Positions 34,578 to 43,754 of a stretch of DNA of 64,000 bases are shown here, piece by piece (positions within the stretch are counted from its first letter, which is position 1; the number at the start of each line of letters is the position of its first letter). This stretch comes from Streptomyces griseicoloratus (GTDB lineage: Bacteria; Actinomycetota; Actinomycetes; Streptomycetales; Streptomycetaceae). The position numbers and the translations under genes were made by a program. The notes beneath the pieces were generated by a model that was not told where the DNA came from, searched no databases, and saw only the letters and a program-made list of their open reading frames with translations. The stretch spans positions 62,001 to 126,000 of the forward strand of contig NZ_JACVQF010000199.1 in assembly GCF_014534645.1 (NCBI RefSeq), given 5' to 3'.

Positions 34578-35474
34578 TCAGTCGTGGGCCGAGAGGTCGA
34601 CGTGCCGCACAGGGCAGCCCCGTACGCCGGGAACCGGGCGGGTGCCCAGGTCCTCCAGCCGGTAGCCGTTCGGGTAGCCCTTGACCTCCCAGTTCTGCCG
34701 GGCGTGGTGCGGGGCGCTCCGCGGGGGCAGCAGTCGGACCGCGCGTCCGCGCAGCCGTACCGCGCGGCGCACGATCGCACGGGTCGCGGGACTCGGCGGG
34801 GCGTAGCGGAAGGCCCGCAGGAGGTGATCGTCGAGCAGGGCGAGCGTGGCGGTGCGCAACAGGGGGGCCAGCGGGCGCGGGTACCAGGAGGTCATGAGGC
34901 CGAGCGTGGCGTCGGAGACCCGCCGCGCGCCCTCGTCCCAGCCCAAGTGGGCCTCCTCGTAGGCATCGAGACAGGCTTCGAACTCCTCGTAGGACTCCGG
35001 GATGTCCCTGATGCCCATGTGCCGTCCCAGCGTGCGGTAGTGGACGGCGCAGGCGATGGTCTCGTGGCGGGACATCCTGCGCCAGCCGTAGGCGTCGATC
35101 CAGCGCTTGGGCATCACGACGAACGTGCAGAGGACGTACCGCATGTCGTCGTTTCCGATGTCGTAGCTGCGGTGCATCCGGTTGACGCGGCGGATCGCCG
35201 TGCGGCCCTGCTCACTGCCGAAACCGTGCTCGACGACGGCGTCGAGGAGCAGCACCGTGTCGTCGTACCGCTTCTGCGTCCGGTCCGTGAGCTCCCCCGT
35301 TTCCGCCAGCAGTCGGCCGATGCTCGGGACGGCGTAGGTGCGGTAGAGGGCCAGCTCCAGAGCGCGGGTGAAGTCCCACGGGAACTCGTAGGCCGATGCG
35401 AGCCGATAGATCTCCGAAGCGTCCCGGTAGGGGTCCATCCGCCGGATCTGTTCCAGCCGTTCGAAGCGCTTCAC
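34578..35474 (-). CDS. MpaB/DUF2236-family oxygenase-like protein
   Basis: About 298 residues from GTG 35474. The DUF2236 pattern is seen in FERLEQIRRMDPYRDASEIYRL, RVNRMHRSYDIGNDDMRYVL, IDAYGWRRMSRHET and the C-terminal HHARQNWEVKGYPNGYRLEDL. Relatives include the rubber oxygenase Lcp family and mycophenolic-acid pathway MpaB, with a proposed heme or iron site. The GTG is supported by AGAAGGGGA. The frame is open 25 codons further upstream to a TTG, but that would cross the divergent promoter. No cofactor or substrate can be set. Confidence 0.82.
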   Translation of the reverse strand: MKRFERLEQIRRMDPYRDASEIYRLASAYEFPWDFTRALELALYRTYAVPSIGRLLAETGELTDRTQKRYDDTVLLLDAVVEHGFGSEQGRTAIRRVNRMHRSYDIGNDDMRYVLCTFVVMPKRWIDAYGWRRMSRHETIACAVHYRTLGRHMGIRDIPESYEEFEACLDAYEEAHLGWDEGARRVSDATLGLMTSWYPRPLAPLLRTATLALLDDHLLRAFRYAPPSPATRAIVRRAVRLRGRAVRLLPPRSAPHHARQNWEVKGYPNGYRLEDLGTRPVPGVRGCPVRHVDLSAHD

Positions 35475-35503
35475 CGTGGCCGTCCCCTTCTGCCGTCGAA
35501 GCT

Positions 35504-35518
35504 TCAACTCTACGTTGA
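35504..35518. promoter_or_regulatory. Inverted repeat between the MpaB-like gene and its divergent neighbour
   Basis: TCAAC-TCTAC-GTTGA, perfect 5-bp arms, sits in the 68-bp gap between divergent genes. It is the only AT-moderate patch there and could be an operator or promoter element. Confidence 0.35.
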
Positions 35519-35542
35519 GTAGCAGGAGATGGACGATCAGCC

Positions 35543-35881
35543 ATGGCAACCTCAGGGGGGAACGTGGTCACCTTGTTCGGCAGGATCCGTGAGGCTTGGG
35601 GCAGATTCTCCGCCGGCCGGCGGGCGGAGGGGAAGGCGGAGGGAAGGCCGGGGCGGGAGGCACGCTCGCACAATCTCTTCGAGGCCGCCGCCACCTACGT
35701 CTCGGCGTGTGCGGAGGACGACCAGGAGCGGATGGACGAGGCGGCGGGCTGGGTGTCGCCGGAGGCGCTGTCGTTCGGGGTGAACGAGCTGGCGTGCCGG
35801 GCCGTGATCGCGCTCGCGCGTGAACGCGACGAGTCGCCGCAGGACGTGGCCCGGGTGCTCCTCGGGCTTCCGGCGGTGTGA
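35543..35881 (+). CDS. Hypothetical protein, 112 residues
   Basis: Reads MATSGGNVVTLFGRIREAWGRF, a basic linker, then a helical acidic domain (NLFEAAATYVSACAEDDQERMDEAAGWVSPEALSFGVNELACRAVIALARERDE). No membrane segment or known motif is visible. A GTG seven codons in (35564) follows AGGGGGG and could be the real start (VVTLFGRIREAW). Codon use is normal for the organism. Function unknown; divergent from the MpaB-like gene. Confidence 0.65.
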   Translation: MATSGGNVVTLFGRIREAWGRFSAGRRAEGKAEGRPGREARSHNLFEAAATYVSACAEDDQERMDEAAGWVSPEALSFGVNELACRAVIALARERDESPQDVARVLLGLPAV

Positions 35882-36022
35882 CGCGCGCTGCTCTCACCGG
35901 TGGTCGATTTCGTCCCGTCCCGTCGGAAAACTGCAGCTCGGCCGTGGCAGGAGGAGTCGTGACAACCGCCTTCCGGTCGCACTAGGGTGCGCGCCGTTGG
36001 ACGAAGCGATGGGGAGGCTGGG

Positions 36023-37036
36023 ATGGCCGGGACGGACGAGGACGCCGTCGCCGCCGCGGACGATGCGCTCTATGTGCTCACGGCGGTGCTGCTGACACCG
36101 GCGAAGTTCCCGAGCGTGCTGGGCGACGACTATCCGGAGGCGTGCGCGGCGCTCGGCCTCCCGCCGCTGGCCGACGGTTACGGGCTGGTGCTCGGCCAGG
36201 ACGGGGAGGGCGCCCGGTGGACCGTCGTCATCGACGACGTCTCGCTGGTCGCCGTCGCCATCGCGTCCTGGGACTGCGGCATGGAGTACGACCTGTCGCC
36301 GGACGAGCGCACGGTCGTCGCCGCGTTGCCCGGCTGGCCCCTTGCGGTGGCCGTGGCGGCTCCGGGTGTCCCCGCGCCCCACGACCCCGGTCCCGAGTCC
36401 GCCGACCGGCCTGCGCTGTCGCCGCCGGACACCACGGTGTGGGGGCCCGCGCAGCGGCGTCTGGGGGCCGACGAGATCGCCGTGCAGTGGGCCCAGTGGC
36501 GGGAGCAGGTCGACGACGCGGACTTCCCGCTGCCGGACGACGGCTCCGGCTCCGCCGAGAGCTCGGGCGGGAGCGTGGCGGCAGGTGCGGAGGAGGACTC
36601 GGCAGCGGGCGCACAGGAGCACCCGGAGGCCGGTGGGCAGGAGAGCGCCGAGGCCGGTGCGCAGGAGAGCACCGAGGCGAGTACGGAGCAGGGCGCCGAG
36701 GCGAGTGGGGAGCAGAGCACCAAGGCAGGTGCGGAGGCGGCCGCCGGGGCCGGGCGCGGGGCCACGGGGCACAGCGGGGTCCGGCGGGTGCTCGCGGAGG
36801 CCCGGGCCTATGTCGACACTCCCCCGCCGCTCGGCCGGGTCCGGTCGTCGTTCGCACCGGGAGACGCGCGGACCCTGCGCGCCGACGGCCCGGGCTGGTC
36901 GCTCGTGGCCAGAACGGACGACATCGCGTTCGTCCTGCTCGACGAGGAACCCGGAGAGGTGCTGCCGGTGGGCCGGGGGCCCGAGCTTCCCGGGCTGCTG
37001 GAGGCCCTCGACAAGATGGCCGTACGGCCGAGCTGA
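36023..37036 (+). CDS. Hypothetical protein with a central octapeptide repeat
   Basis: 337 residues. The N-terminal domain (1-130; DALYVLTAVLLTPAKFPSVLG, VVIDDVSLVAVAIASWDCGMEYD) and the C-terminal domain (250-337; GPGWSLVARTDDIAFVLLDEEPGE) look folded. Between them is an acidic Ala/Gly/Glu/Ser linker with seven 8-residue repeats. No signal, membrane segment or catalytic motif is seen. ATG 36023 is preceded by GGGAGG. I do not recognise the family. Confidence 0.75.
   Translation: MAGTDEDAVAAADDALYVLTAVLLTPAKFPSVLGDDYPEACAALGLPPLADGYGLVLGQDGEGARWTVVIDDVSLVAVAIASWDCGMEYDLSPDERTVVAALPGWPLAVAVAAPGVPAPHDPGPESADRPALSPPDTTVWGPAQRRLGADEIAVQWAQWREQVDDADFPLPDDGSGSAESSGGSVAAGAEEDSAAGAQEHPEAGGQESAEAGAQESTEASTEQGAEASGEQSTKAGAEAAAGAGRGATGHSGVRRVLAEARAYVDTPPPLGRVRSSFAPGDARTLRADGPGWSLVARTDDIAFVLLDEEPGEVLPVGRGPELPGLLEALDKMAVRPS
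36581..36748 (+). repeat. Seven 24-bp coding repeats (octapeptide units)
   Basis: Units are AGAEEDSA, AGAQEHPE, AGGQESAE, AGAQESTE, ASTEQGAE, ASGEQSTK and AGAEAAAG, in register every 24 bp, residues 187-242 of the hypothetical protein. In-frame unit length means copy number can change without frameshift. Confidence 0.85.
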
Positions 37037-37264
37037 CGCAGGCTTTCCGAGGCCCGTTCGGCGCCCGAGTGGCGAAGCCCCGCCTCCCCGGCTGTCTTCA
37101 ACCCCTATGCCCGGCCTTCCTTCCATGTGGTTCCAACCCATGGATGCGGTCGGGGCGGGCCCGCACCATGGGGCAGCCCGCGGCTGCGTCTCTGCCGCGG
37201 CTCTCCGCGTGACTCTGCGCCGCAACTCTGCGCCGTGACTCCCCGTAGTGCCCTGGAGGCCCCT

Positions 37265-38656
37265 ATGCGTCTGCCCCGTGGTGTTCCGTTCCTGACGACC
37301 GCCGTCCTGACGGCGGCCGCGCTCGCCGGGCCGGCCCCGGCCGCCGCGGCGGCGGAGGATGGCCACTGCGCGCGTCTGGAACGCGTGCGCGTGCCCGGCG
37401 CGGAGCTGCAGCGCACGGCCTGCCTCGGCGACCTGACCACCACCGGCCTCGCGGGCACCCCGTACACCGACATGGCCGACCAGGCAGGTCTGACGGCCGC
37501 CGCCACCCGCACACCGTCCGGCGTCCCCGGGATACAGATCGACGGCTACTTCCCGGACTCATCACGCTTCAACTCCACGCACGGCTGGCGGCACGACGCG
37601 CAGTTCGTGATCCGGCTGCCGGACCACTGGAACGGCGGCCTCGTCGTCACGGGAGCGCCCGGCACCCGCAAGCAGTACGCCACGGACAAGGCGATCTCCG
37701 ACCGGGTCCTGGCCCAGGGGTACGCGTACGCCGCGACCGACAAGGGCAACAGCGGCGCGGACTTCTACCGGGACGGCAGCCGGCCGGGCGACGCGGTCGC
37801 CGAGTGGAACACGCGGACCACCGAACTCACCCGGGCGGCCCGGCGTGCGGTGGCCCAGCGCTACGGCCACGCGCCGCGCCGCACGTACGTCGCCGGCATC
37901 TCCAACGGCGGCTACCTCACCCGCTGGCAGCTGGAGAACCACCCGGAGCTGTACGACGGCGGCGTGGACTGGGAGGGCGCGCTGTGGACCGCCGACGGTC
38001 CCAACCTGCTCACCTCCCTGCCCCCGGCGGTGGCCCGCACGCTCGGAGCGGCACGGGACGAGGACCTGTACGCGGCGGGCTTCGCCCGCGGTTCCGAGTT
38101 CCTGTGGCCGTACCACGAGAAGGCCTACTGGGGCCTGACGCAGAAGATCTACCGCGCCGAGTTCGACCCGTCGTACGATCCCGCCTGCCCGGGCCCGACG
38201 GCCGGGTCGTCACTCGAGCAGATCCTGGCGCCGTGTCCTGCCGACGCGGCGTACGCGTACGCGGCGCGCCCCGCGTCGGTCCACCGGGCCGTGGCCCGGG
38301 TGGCCCTCACCGGACGCATCGGCAGGCCGCTCATCACGTTGCACGGCGATCTGGACGCGCTGCTGCCCAAGTCGGCCGACTCCGACGTGTACTCCCGCAT
38401 GGTGGATGCGAGCGGTCGAGGCGCGCTGCACCGCTACTACACGGTCGAGGGCGGCACCCACGTGGACGGGCTGTACGACACGTACCCGGAGCGGCTGCGA
38501 CCGATCCTGCCCTGCTTCCGGTCGGCGTTCGACGCGCTGACCGGGTGGGTGGAGCGAGGCACCCCGCCGCCCGCCGACCGGACGGTCAGCAGGCCGGCGG
38601 ACGGCGACGTGGTCGACTCCTGCACTCTGACCGACGGGGTCCCGGCACGCGGTTAG
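37265..38656 (+). CDS. Secreted alpha/beta hydrolase, tannase/feruloyl-esterase or 3HB-oligomer-hydrolase-like
   Basis: 463 residues with a Sec signal peptide (PFLTTAVLTAAALAGPAPAAAAA). The nucleophile elbow is VAGISNGGYLTRWQLENHPELYDGG. A later GRPLITLHGDLDALLP gives the acid residue and GTHVDGLYDTYPERL the histidine, completing a Ser-Asp-His triad. Several cysteines could form disulfides. Overall pattern fits large secreted esterases of the tannase or hydroxybutyrate-oligomer hydrolase groups; the substrate is uncertain. GGAGG precedes the ATG. Confidence 0.8.
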   Translation: MRLPRGVPFLTTAVLTAAALAGPAPAAAAAEDGHCARLERVRVPGAELQRTACLGDLTTTGLAGTPYTDMADQAGLTAAATRTPSGVPGIQIDGYFPDSSRFNSTHGWRHDAQFVIRLPDHWNGGLVVTGAPGTRKQYATDKAISDRVLAQGYAYAATDKGNSGADFYRDGSRPGDAVAEWNTRTTELTRAARRAVAQRYGHAPRRTYVAGISNGGYLTRWQLENHPELYDGGVDWEGALWTADGPNLLTSLPPAVARTLGAARDEDLYAAGFARGSEFLWPYHEKAYWGLTQKIYRAEFDPSYDPACPGPTAGSSLEQILAPCPADAAYAYAARPASVHRAVARVALTGRIGRPLITLHGDLDALLPKSADSDVYSRMVDASGRGALHRYYTVEGGTHVDGLYDTYPERLRPILPCFRSAFDALTGWVERGTPPPADRTVSRPADGDVVDSCTLTDGVPARG

Positions 38657-38660
38657 GCCC

Positions 38661-38843
38661 TCAGCGTCCGAGCTCCTTGCGGGTCACACGGCGAAGCCTG
38701 CGCCGCTGCGAGGGGTCCAGTGTGAGATAAGCGGCGGCCGGGACTCCGAGCACTATCAGGAGGGCGGCCCACCAGGGCAGCCAGATCCACAGGATGAGCC
38801 CGGCCGCCACACCCCCTGCGGCGATCTTGGCGTTCTTCGACAT
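38661..38843 (-). CDS. Small membrane protein, 60 residues
   Basis: MSKNAKIAAGGVAAGLILWIW then PWWAALLIVLGVPAAAYL and a basic tail RRRLRRVTRKELGR. Two hydrophobic segments with a cytosolic C-terminus are likely. AAGGAGG sits at the right distance. Its stop is 4 bp from that of the converging hydrolase gene. Function unknown, but coding character and ribosome site are good. Confidence 0.75.
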   Translation of the reverse strand: MSKNAKIAAGGVAAGLILWIWLPWWAALLIVLGVPAAAYLTLDPSQRRRLRRVTRKELGR

Positions 38844-39104
38844 GGTGTCGCCTCCTTCGCGGCCACTGCCGCTCTCTGTCCTGAAAACGGGCCCGCGCTC
38901 CCCGCGGTTCCGTACCGCGACCCTGAGACGCCCCTGAGACGGGACCCTTACGCGTCCCTGAGACCCGTCTCCGGCGCCTTCCGGGAACGGGCCTCGCCTC
39001 ACCTGAATAGTGACGCAAGCCACAAGCCGACCGCACCTCACAACCCCGGGAATCATGTATATTCGGCGACTCCGTCTCCACTAGTCAAATTTGAGGAATA
39101 CGTC

Positions 39105-39281
39105 ATCGCTGCGCAGACGACTCTCCCGGCCACGTCCCCTGAGATCTCCGAACTCGCCAGCTGCTGCGCGGTTTTCCTGCCCGGCGATCCCGCGCGCACC
39201 GGCAGGATCGCCTTCTGGCGTCTCGACGGCGAGGCTCCCCCGGCCGTCCCGTCGGGCGGCGGCGAAGAGCTGACGGTCGTC
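39105..39281 (+). other. In-frame N-terminal coding extension of the SNF2 gene without a canonical start
   Basis: 59 codons in frame with the SNF2 ATPase have strong GC third-position bias and sensible sequence (PATSPEISELASCCAVFLPG, RTGRIAFWRLDGE). GAGGAA at 39093-39098 is well placed six bases before ATC 39105. No ATG, GTG or TTG lies in frame between the preceding stop and 39282. Initiation at ATC, or a recent start-codon mutation, is implied. Confidence 0.6.
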
Positions 39282-41981
39282 GTGCCCCAGAGCGACGGCG
39301 ATGGTGTCGAGCTGGTGAGTGTGCCCGCGGTCCTGTTGCCGGTGAGGGAGGCGCTGCCGCTTCTCACGCGCGCGCGTGCCTGCGCTTCCGGGCACCGTGC
39401 GGCGGTGTTCTGGGGCGCGGCCGCCGTGGAAGCCCTCCATCTCGTGTCCCGCGGGCTGCTCCTGCCCGGCCTGTCCGAGGCCGACCACGACGCCTGGCGC
39501 GCCGGTCCGCTGAGCGCGGAGGACATCGAGCGGGTCCGTCATCTCGCCGCCGCGATGCCGCCCGAGGCGCACGCCGTGCCGGTGAACGATGCCGAGCCGC
39601 CGCGCCTGCCCGACCCGGAGCGGCTGGTGCGGGCGTTCCTGGACGCCGTCGCCGACACGCTCCCCCGCTCTCCCGCCGCCGCACTGGTGGCGGACAGCCC
39701 TGCCTACGCGGTGCGGGAGCCGGTGCGCGCGCCCGAGCTGCGGGCATGGGCCGCCGATGTCGCCGCGGGTCATGACGCGGGCGTACGGCTGTCGCTGCGC
39801 GTCGAGGTGCGCGGTCTGTCGCCCGTGGCCGCCGAGGAGTCGGTACCGGTCTTCCGGGCCGTGCTCCAGGTGCACAGTGTCGGCGATCCCGCGCTCGTCG
39901 CGGACGCGGCAGACGTGTGGGCCGATACCGCGGGTGACGCCTTCGGCACGCGCGCGCGGATGGACGCCCTGCTCGCGCTCCGCGGTGCGGCGCGCGCCTG
40001 GCCCACGCTCACGCCCCTGTTGTCGGCCGCCGTGCCGGATGCGGTCGAGCTCGCGGACGAGGAGGTCACCGAGCTCCTCGGAGCAGGCGCCCGGGCACTC
40101 GCCGGCGCGGGTGTCGACGTGCACTGGCCGAAGGAGCTGGCCCGTGATCTGACGGCTCGCGCGGAGGTCGGGCCGTCCGACGACGAGCAGGGCCGCGGGG
40201 CGCCGGTCTTCTCGGACGGCGGGCCGTCCTTCCTGTCGGCGGACGCGCTGCTCGCCTTCAACTGGTGGTTCGCGCTCGGCGACCGGCGGCTCACGCGCGA
40301 GGAGCTGGACCGCCTCGCCGAGGCCGACCGCCCCCTGGTGCGGCTGCGCGACCAGTGGGTGCTGGTCGACCCCGAGGAGGCCCGGCGCGCCCGCGCGCGA
40401 CAGGACCGCAAGGTCACCCCCGTCGACGCGCTCGCCGCGGCCCTGGCGGGTTCGACGGAGGTCGACGGGCACCGCGTCGAGGTACGGGCCACGGGATGGC
40501 TGGCGGCGCTGAGGGAGCGGCTCGCCGACCCGGAGGCGCAGGAGCCCGTCGACCAGCCCGCCGCCCTCGCCGCCACCCTGCGCGACTACCAGCGGCGCGG
40601 CCTGAACTGGCTGGCCCGCATGACGTCGCTGGGCCTCGGCTGCTGTCTCGCCGACGACATGGGCCTCGGCAAGACGATCACGCTGATCGCCCTGCACCTG
40701 CACCGGCAGACCGACGCGGCGGCCGCCGGGCCCACCCTCGTGGTCTGCCCGACGTCCCTGATGGGCAACTGGCAGCGGGAGATCGAGCGGTTCGCGCCCG
40801 GCACGCCCGTACGGCGCTTCCACGGTGCGCGGCGCGATCTCGCGGACCTGGCCGACGGCGAGTTCGTCCTCACCACCTACGGCACCATGCGCCTGGACGC
40901 GGGCCGGCTGGCCGCCGTGCCGTGGGGCATGGTCGTCGCGGACGAGGCCCAGCACGTGAAGAACCCGTACTCGGAGACCGCCCGGCAGCTGCGCTCCATC
41001 GGCGCACGCGCGCGCGTGGCGCTCACCGGCACGCCGGTGGAGAACAACCTGTCGGAACTGTGGGCGATCCTCGACTGGGCGACCCCTGGGCTGCTGGGCC
41101 GGCTCGGCACCTTCCGCAGGCGTTACGCGCAGGCCGTCGAGGGCGGCCAGGATCCGGCCGCGGCGGAGCGGCTGGCGCGGCTCGTCCGGCCGTTCCTGTT
41201 GCGGCGCCGCAAGTCGGACCCGGGGATCGCGCCCGAACTGCCGCCGAAGACCGAGACCGACCACCCCGTGTCGCTGACGCAGGAGCAGACGGCGCTGTAC
41301 GAGGCCGTGGTGCGCGAGGCGCTCGCGGAGATCGCCGGCGCCGACAGCATGGCGCGGCGCGGCCTGATCGTGAAGCTGCTGACGGGCCTGAAGCAGATCT
41401 GCAACCACCCGGCGCAGTTCCTCAAGGAGGACCGCCCGAAGGTCGCGGGCCGTTCGGGGAAGCTGGAACTCCTCGACGAGCTCCTCGACGTGATCCTCGC
41501 CGAGGGCGCGGGTGCGCTGGTCTTCACCCAGTACGTGCAGATGGCACGGCTCCTCGAACAGCACCTGGCCTCCCGGGGTGTGGCCTCGCTGTTCCTGCAC
41601 GGCGGAACGTCCGTCACCGAGCGGGAGAGAATGGTGCGGCGCTTCCAGGACGGCGAGGTCCCCGTCTTCCTGCTGTCGTTGAAGGCGGCGGGCACCGGGC
41701 TGAACCTCACGCGCGCGGAGCACGTCGTGCACTACGACCGCTGGTGGAACCCGGCCGTCGAGGCGCAGGCCACCGACCGCGCCTACCGCATCGGCCAGAA
41801 CCGGCCCGTGCAGGTGCACCGGCTGGTGACCGAGGGGACGATCGAAGACCGCATCGCCGCTCTGCTGCACCGCAAGAGGGAACTGGCCGACGCTGTACTG
41901 GGGGCCGGCGAGGCCGCGCTCACGGAACTGTCGGACGCCGAACTGGCCGAACTGGTCGAGCTGCGAGGAGGCCTGCGATGA
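39282..41981 (+). CDS. SNF2/RAD54-family DNA-dependent ATPase
   Basis: 899 residues from the first canonical start (GTG 39282); probably 958 with the upstream extension. The N-terminal ~430 residues are the bacterial SNF2-associated region. The motor has DYQRRGLNWLARM, CLADDMGLGKTITL (Walker A), VVADEAQHVKNP (motif II), LTGTPVENNLSELWAIL, and in the second RecA domain LFLHGGTSVTERERMV, LSLKAAGTGLNLTRA and DRAYRIGQNRPVQV. It translocates on double-stranded DNA. The stop overlaps the SWIM-domain gene (ATGA), a pairing common in actinobacteria. No bromodomain or nuclease is attached. Confidence 0.93.
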   Translation: MPQSDGDGVELVSVPAVLLPVREALPLLTRARACASGHRAAVFWGAAAVEALHLVSRGLLLPGLSEADHDAWRAGPLSAEDIERVRHLAAAMPPEAHAVPVNDAEPPRLPDPERLVRAFLDAVADTLPRSPAAALVADSPAYAVREPVRAPELRAWAADVAAGHDAGVRLSLRVEVRGLSPVAAEESVPVFRAVLQVHSVGDPALVADAADVWADTAGDAFGTRARMDALLALRGAARAWPTLTPLLSAAVPDAVELADEEVTELLGAGARALAGAGVDVHWPKELARDLTARAEVGPSDDEQGRGAPVFSDGGPSFLSADALLAFNWWFALGDRRLTREELDRLAEADRPLVRLRDQWVLVDPEEARRARARQDRKVTPVDALAAALAGSTEVDGHRVEVRATGWLAALRERLADPEAQEPVDQPAALAATLRDYQRRGLNWLARMTSLGLGCCLADDMGLGKTITLIALHLHRQTDAAAAGPTLVVCPTSLMGNWQREIERFAPGTPVRRFHGARRDLADLADGEFVLTTYGTMRLDAGRLAAVPWGMVVADEAQHVKNPYSETARQLRSIGARARVALTGTPVENNLSELWAILDWATPGLLGRLGTFRRRYAQAVEGGQDPAAAERLARLVRPFLLRRRKSDPGIAPELPPKTETDHPVSLTQEQTALYEAVVREALAEIAGADSMARRGLIVKLLTGLKQICNHPAQFLKEDRPKVAGRSGKLELLDELLDVILAEGAGALVFTQYVQMARLLEQHLASRGVASLFLHGGTSVTERERMVRRFQDGEVPVFLLSLKAAGTGLNLTRAEHVVHYDRWWNPAVEAQATDRAYRIGQNRPVQVHRLVTEGTIEDRIAALLHRKRELADAVLGAGEAALTELSDAELAELVELRGGLR

Positions 41982-43240
41982 CTGCCTACGAGGGTGACAC
42001 GGAGCGCACGTTCGCCGCGCTGCCGCCCGCGCACGGGCGGGGCTTCGCACAGAGTTGGTGGGGCCGAGCCTGGCTCAAGGCCCTGGAGGAGACGGCGCTG
42101 GACTCGGCGCAGGTGAAGACGGGCCGCCGGCTGGCACGCGCGGGTGCCGTCGGCGCGGTGTCCGTGCGGCCGGGGCGCCTCACGGCGGTCGTCCAGGACC
42201 GGGACGGCACCGCGCACCGGGCGGACGTCCTGCTGGAGGAGCTGTCCGACGAGCAATGGGATCGCTTTGTCGACATGGCGGTCGAGCGGGCCGGTCATGT
42301 CGCTGCCCTGCTGGACCGTGAGATGCCACCGCACCTGGTCGAGGACGCGGCGGCCGCCGGCATCGAGCTGCTGCCCGGCCTGGGCGATCTGGAGCCGGAG
42401 TGCGACTGCGGCGCCTGGGACCACTGCGGGCACACCGCGGCACTCTGCTACCAGGTGGCGAGGCTGCTGGACCAGGACCCCTTCGTCCTGCTGCTGATGC
42501 GTGGACGGGGCGAACGCGCGGTCATGGACGCCCTGCAGACGCACGGCGGCGCGTCCGCGGTGCAGGCCCCCTGCCGGGAGGGCGTGGACGCCTCCGAGGC
42601 CTACGCGGCGGGGCACGTCCTGCCTCCGCCGCCCACCCCGCCCGTACTCCAGGAGGGGCCGGGCGTTCCACCGTCCCTGGACACGGAAACGGTGCCCGCA
42701 CCCGTGGCCGATCCGGCCGCGTTGTCGTTCCTGGCCTCCCGGGCCGCGGCGGAGGCGTACCGTCTGCTGGCCGCGGCGCTGCGAGCCGGGCACGACCAGC
42801 AGCCGGTGGAAGTCGGGCCGACGGCGGCCGAGGACGCGGTGCGCCTGGCCGCGGGTGCTCCCCGACCCGCTGTGCTGGAGCGCCTGGCCGAGGGGTCCGG
42901 GCGCGACCGGGAGGCACTGGACGTGGCGGTACGGGCGTGGCGGCTCGGGGGCCGGGCGGCGCTGTCCGTGCTCGAACAGGAGTGGGCGGTCGAAGGCGAC
43001 ACGCTCGCACGCGCGCGTGCCGCCCTGGAGGCGGCGTGGGAGGAGGACGAGCGGCCGTCCCTGCGGGCGAGGGCCAACCGGTGGACCGTCGTCGGCGAGC
43101 CGCACCAGCTCCGCCTGGATCGCGACGGCTGTTGGTGGCCGTACCGCAGGGAGCGGGGTCACTGGGTGCCCGCCGGGGAGGCGTCTCAGGACCCGGCCAC
43201 GGCGTTGGCCTCCGCCGCACTCCCGCCGGACGAACTCTGA
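41978..43240 (+). CDS. SWIM zinc-finger protein paired with the SNF2 ATPase
   Basis: 420 residues. It begins AQSWWGRAWLKALEE with LLPGLGDLEPECDCGAWDHCGHTAALCY at about 125-152, a SWIM zinc finger (C-x-C-x5-C-x-H), used for DNA or protein contacts. The C-terminal half is helical, ending in a small domain with RWTVVGEPHQLRLDRDGCWWPYRRE. ATG 41978 overlaps the SNF2 stop (ATGA), so the two are translated together and probably form a complex acting in DNA repair or recombination (inference). Confidence 0.9.
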   Translation: MTAYEGDTERTFAALPPAHGRGFAQSWWGRAWLKALEETALDSAQVKTGRRLARAGAVGAVSVRPGRLTAVVQDRDGTAHRADVLLEELSDEQWDRFVDMAVERAGHVAALLDREMPPHLVEDAAAAGIELLPGLGDLEPECDCGAWDHCGHTAALCYQVARLLDQDPFVLLLMRGRGERAVMDALQTHGGASAVQAPCREGVDASEAYAAGHVLPPPPTPPVLQEGPGVPPSLDTETVPAPVADPAALSFLASRAAAEAYRLLAAALRAGHDQQPVEVGPTAAEDAVRLAAGAPRPAVLERLAEGSGRDREALDVAVRAWRLGGRAALSVLEQEWAVEGDTLARARAALEAAWEEDERPSLRARANRWTVVGEPHQLRLDRDGCWWPYRRERGHWVPAGEASQDPATALASAALPPDEL

Positions 43241-43754
43241 GCCGATCCGGCACCGTGACCGGGGCGGGAGCGGTACGCCGTTCCGCTGCAGCCGCGGGCC
43301 GGGCGCCGGGGCGGGCCCTCAGGCCATCCGGCATACGCCGAGTGCTCCTCCGCTCGCACCGACCGTGCCTCGCGCGTCCGGCAGCGGCCGGGCACCGGGT
43401 GTCGCAATGCGACCGGGTGCCCGGAGTCGACCTGCAAGAGCCCCTGCGGGGCGGCGGGCCGGGCGCTCGCCGCGAGGCCGCCGACGGGCGGTGCGCTCTC
43501 CGCTCCGTCCTCGCCTCACGGCGCCATCGAGCCGGCTCCTCCGCGGAAGGTCACCGAGGTCTTCTCGGCAACATGACGGTCGCGGTGAGTGACGGGGCGT
43601 GGGTGCCGGTTCGCGGCCTGGGAGCGTGGGTCGCTCATGGCCCAGCCGACGAGCGGTTGTGGATCGGCTGAAGGCCGGTCGCGGCCGTTTGTTCGGGCCT
43701 GGTGCCGCAGTGGTGGGCTCGGTGGGCCGTTGTCCAGGGGCTCCGTCCGGGCCG
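43241..43754. other. 514-bp gap between the SWIM gene and a transposase remnant
   Basis: No supported gene. A large imperfect hairpin at 43388-43424 (outer arms CCGGGCACC / GGTGCCCGG, inner arms GTCGC-AAT-GCGAC) may end the SNF2-SWIM operon. Part of 43560-43754 probably belongs to the degraded insertion sequence, but I could not identify its terminal repeats. Confidence 0.5.

Noticed and set aside
39081-42050. Nearly 1000-codon minus-strand frame opposite the SNF2 gene
   Set aside because: Antisense shadow; the plus strand has all SNF2 motifs in order.
39282-43240. SNF2 plus SWIM as a DISARM-like or other phage-defence system
   Set aside because: No methyltransferase, DUF1998 or phospholipase D partner is nearby and the pair stands alone; function left open.
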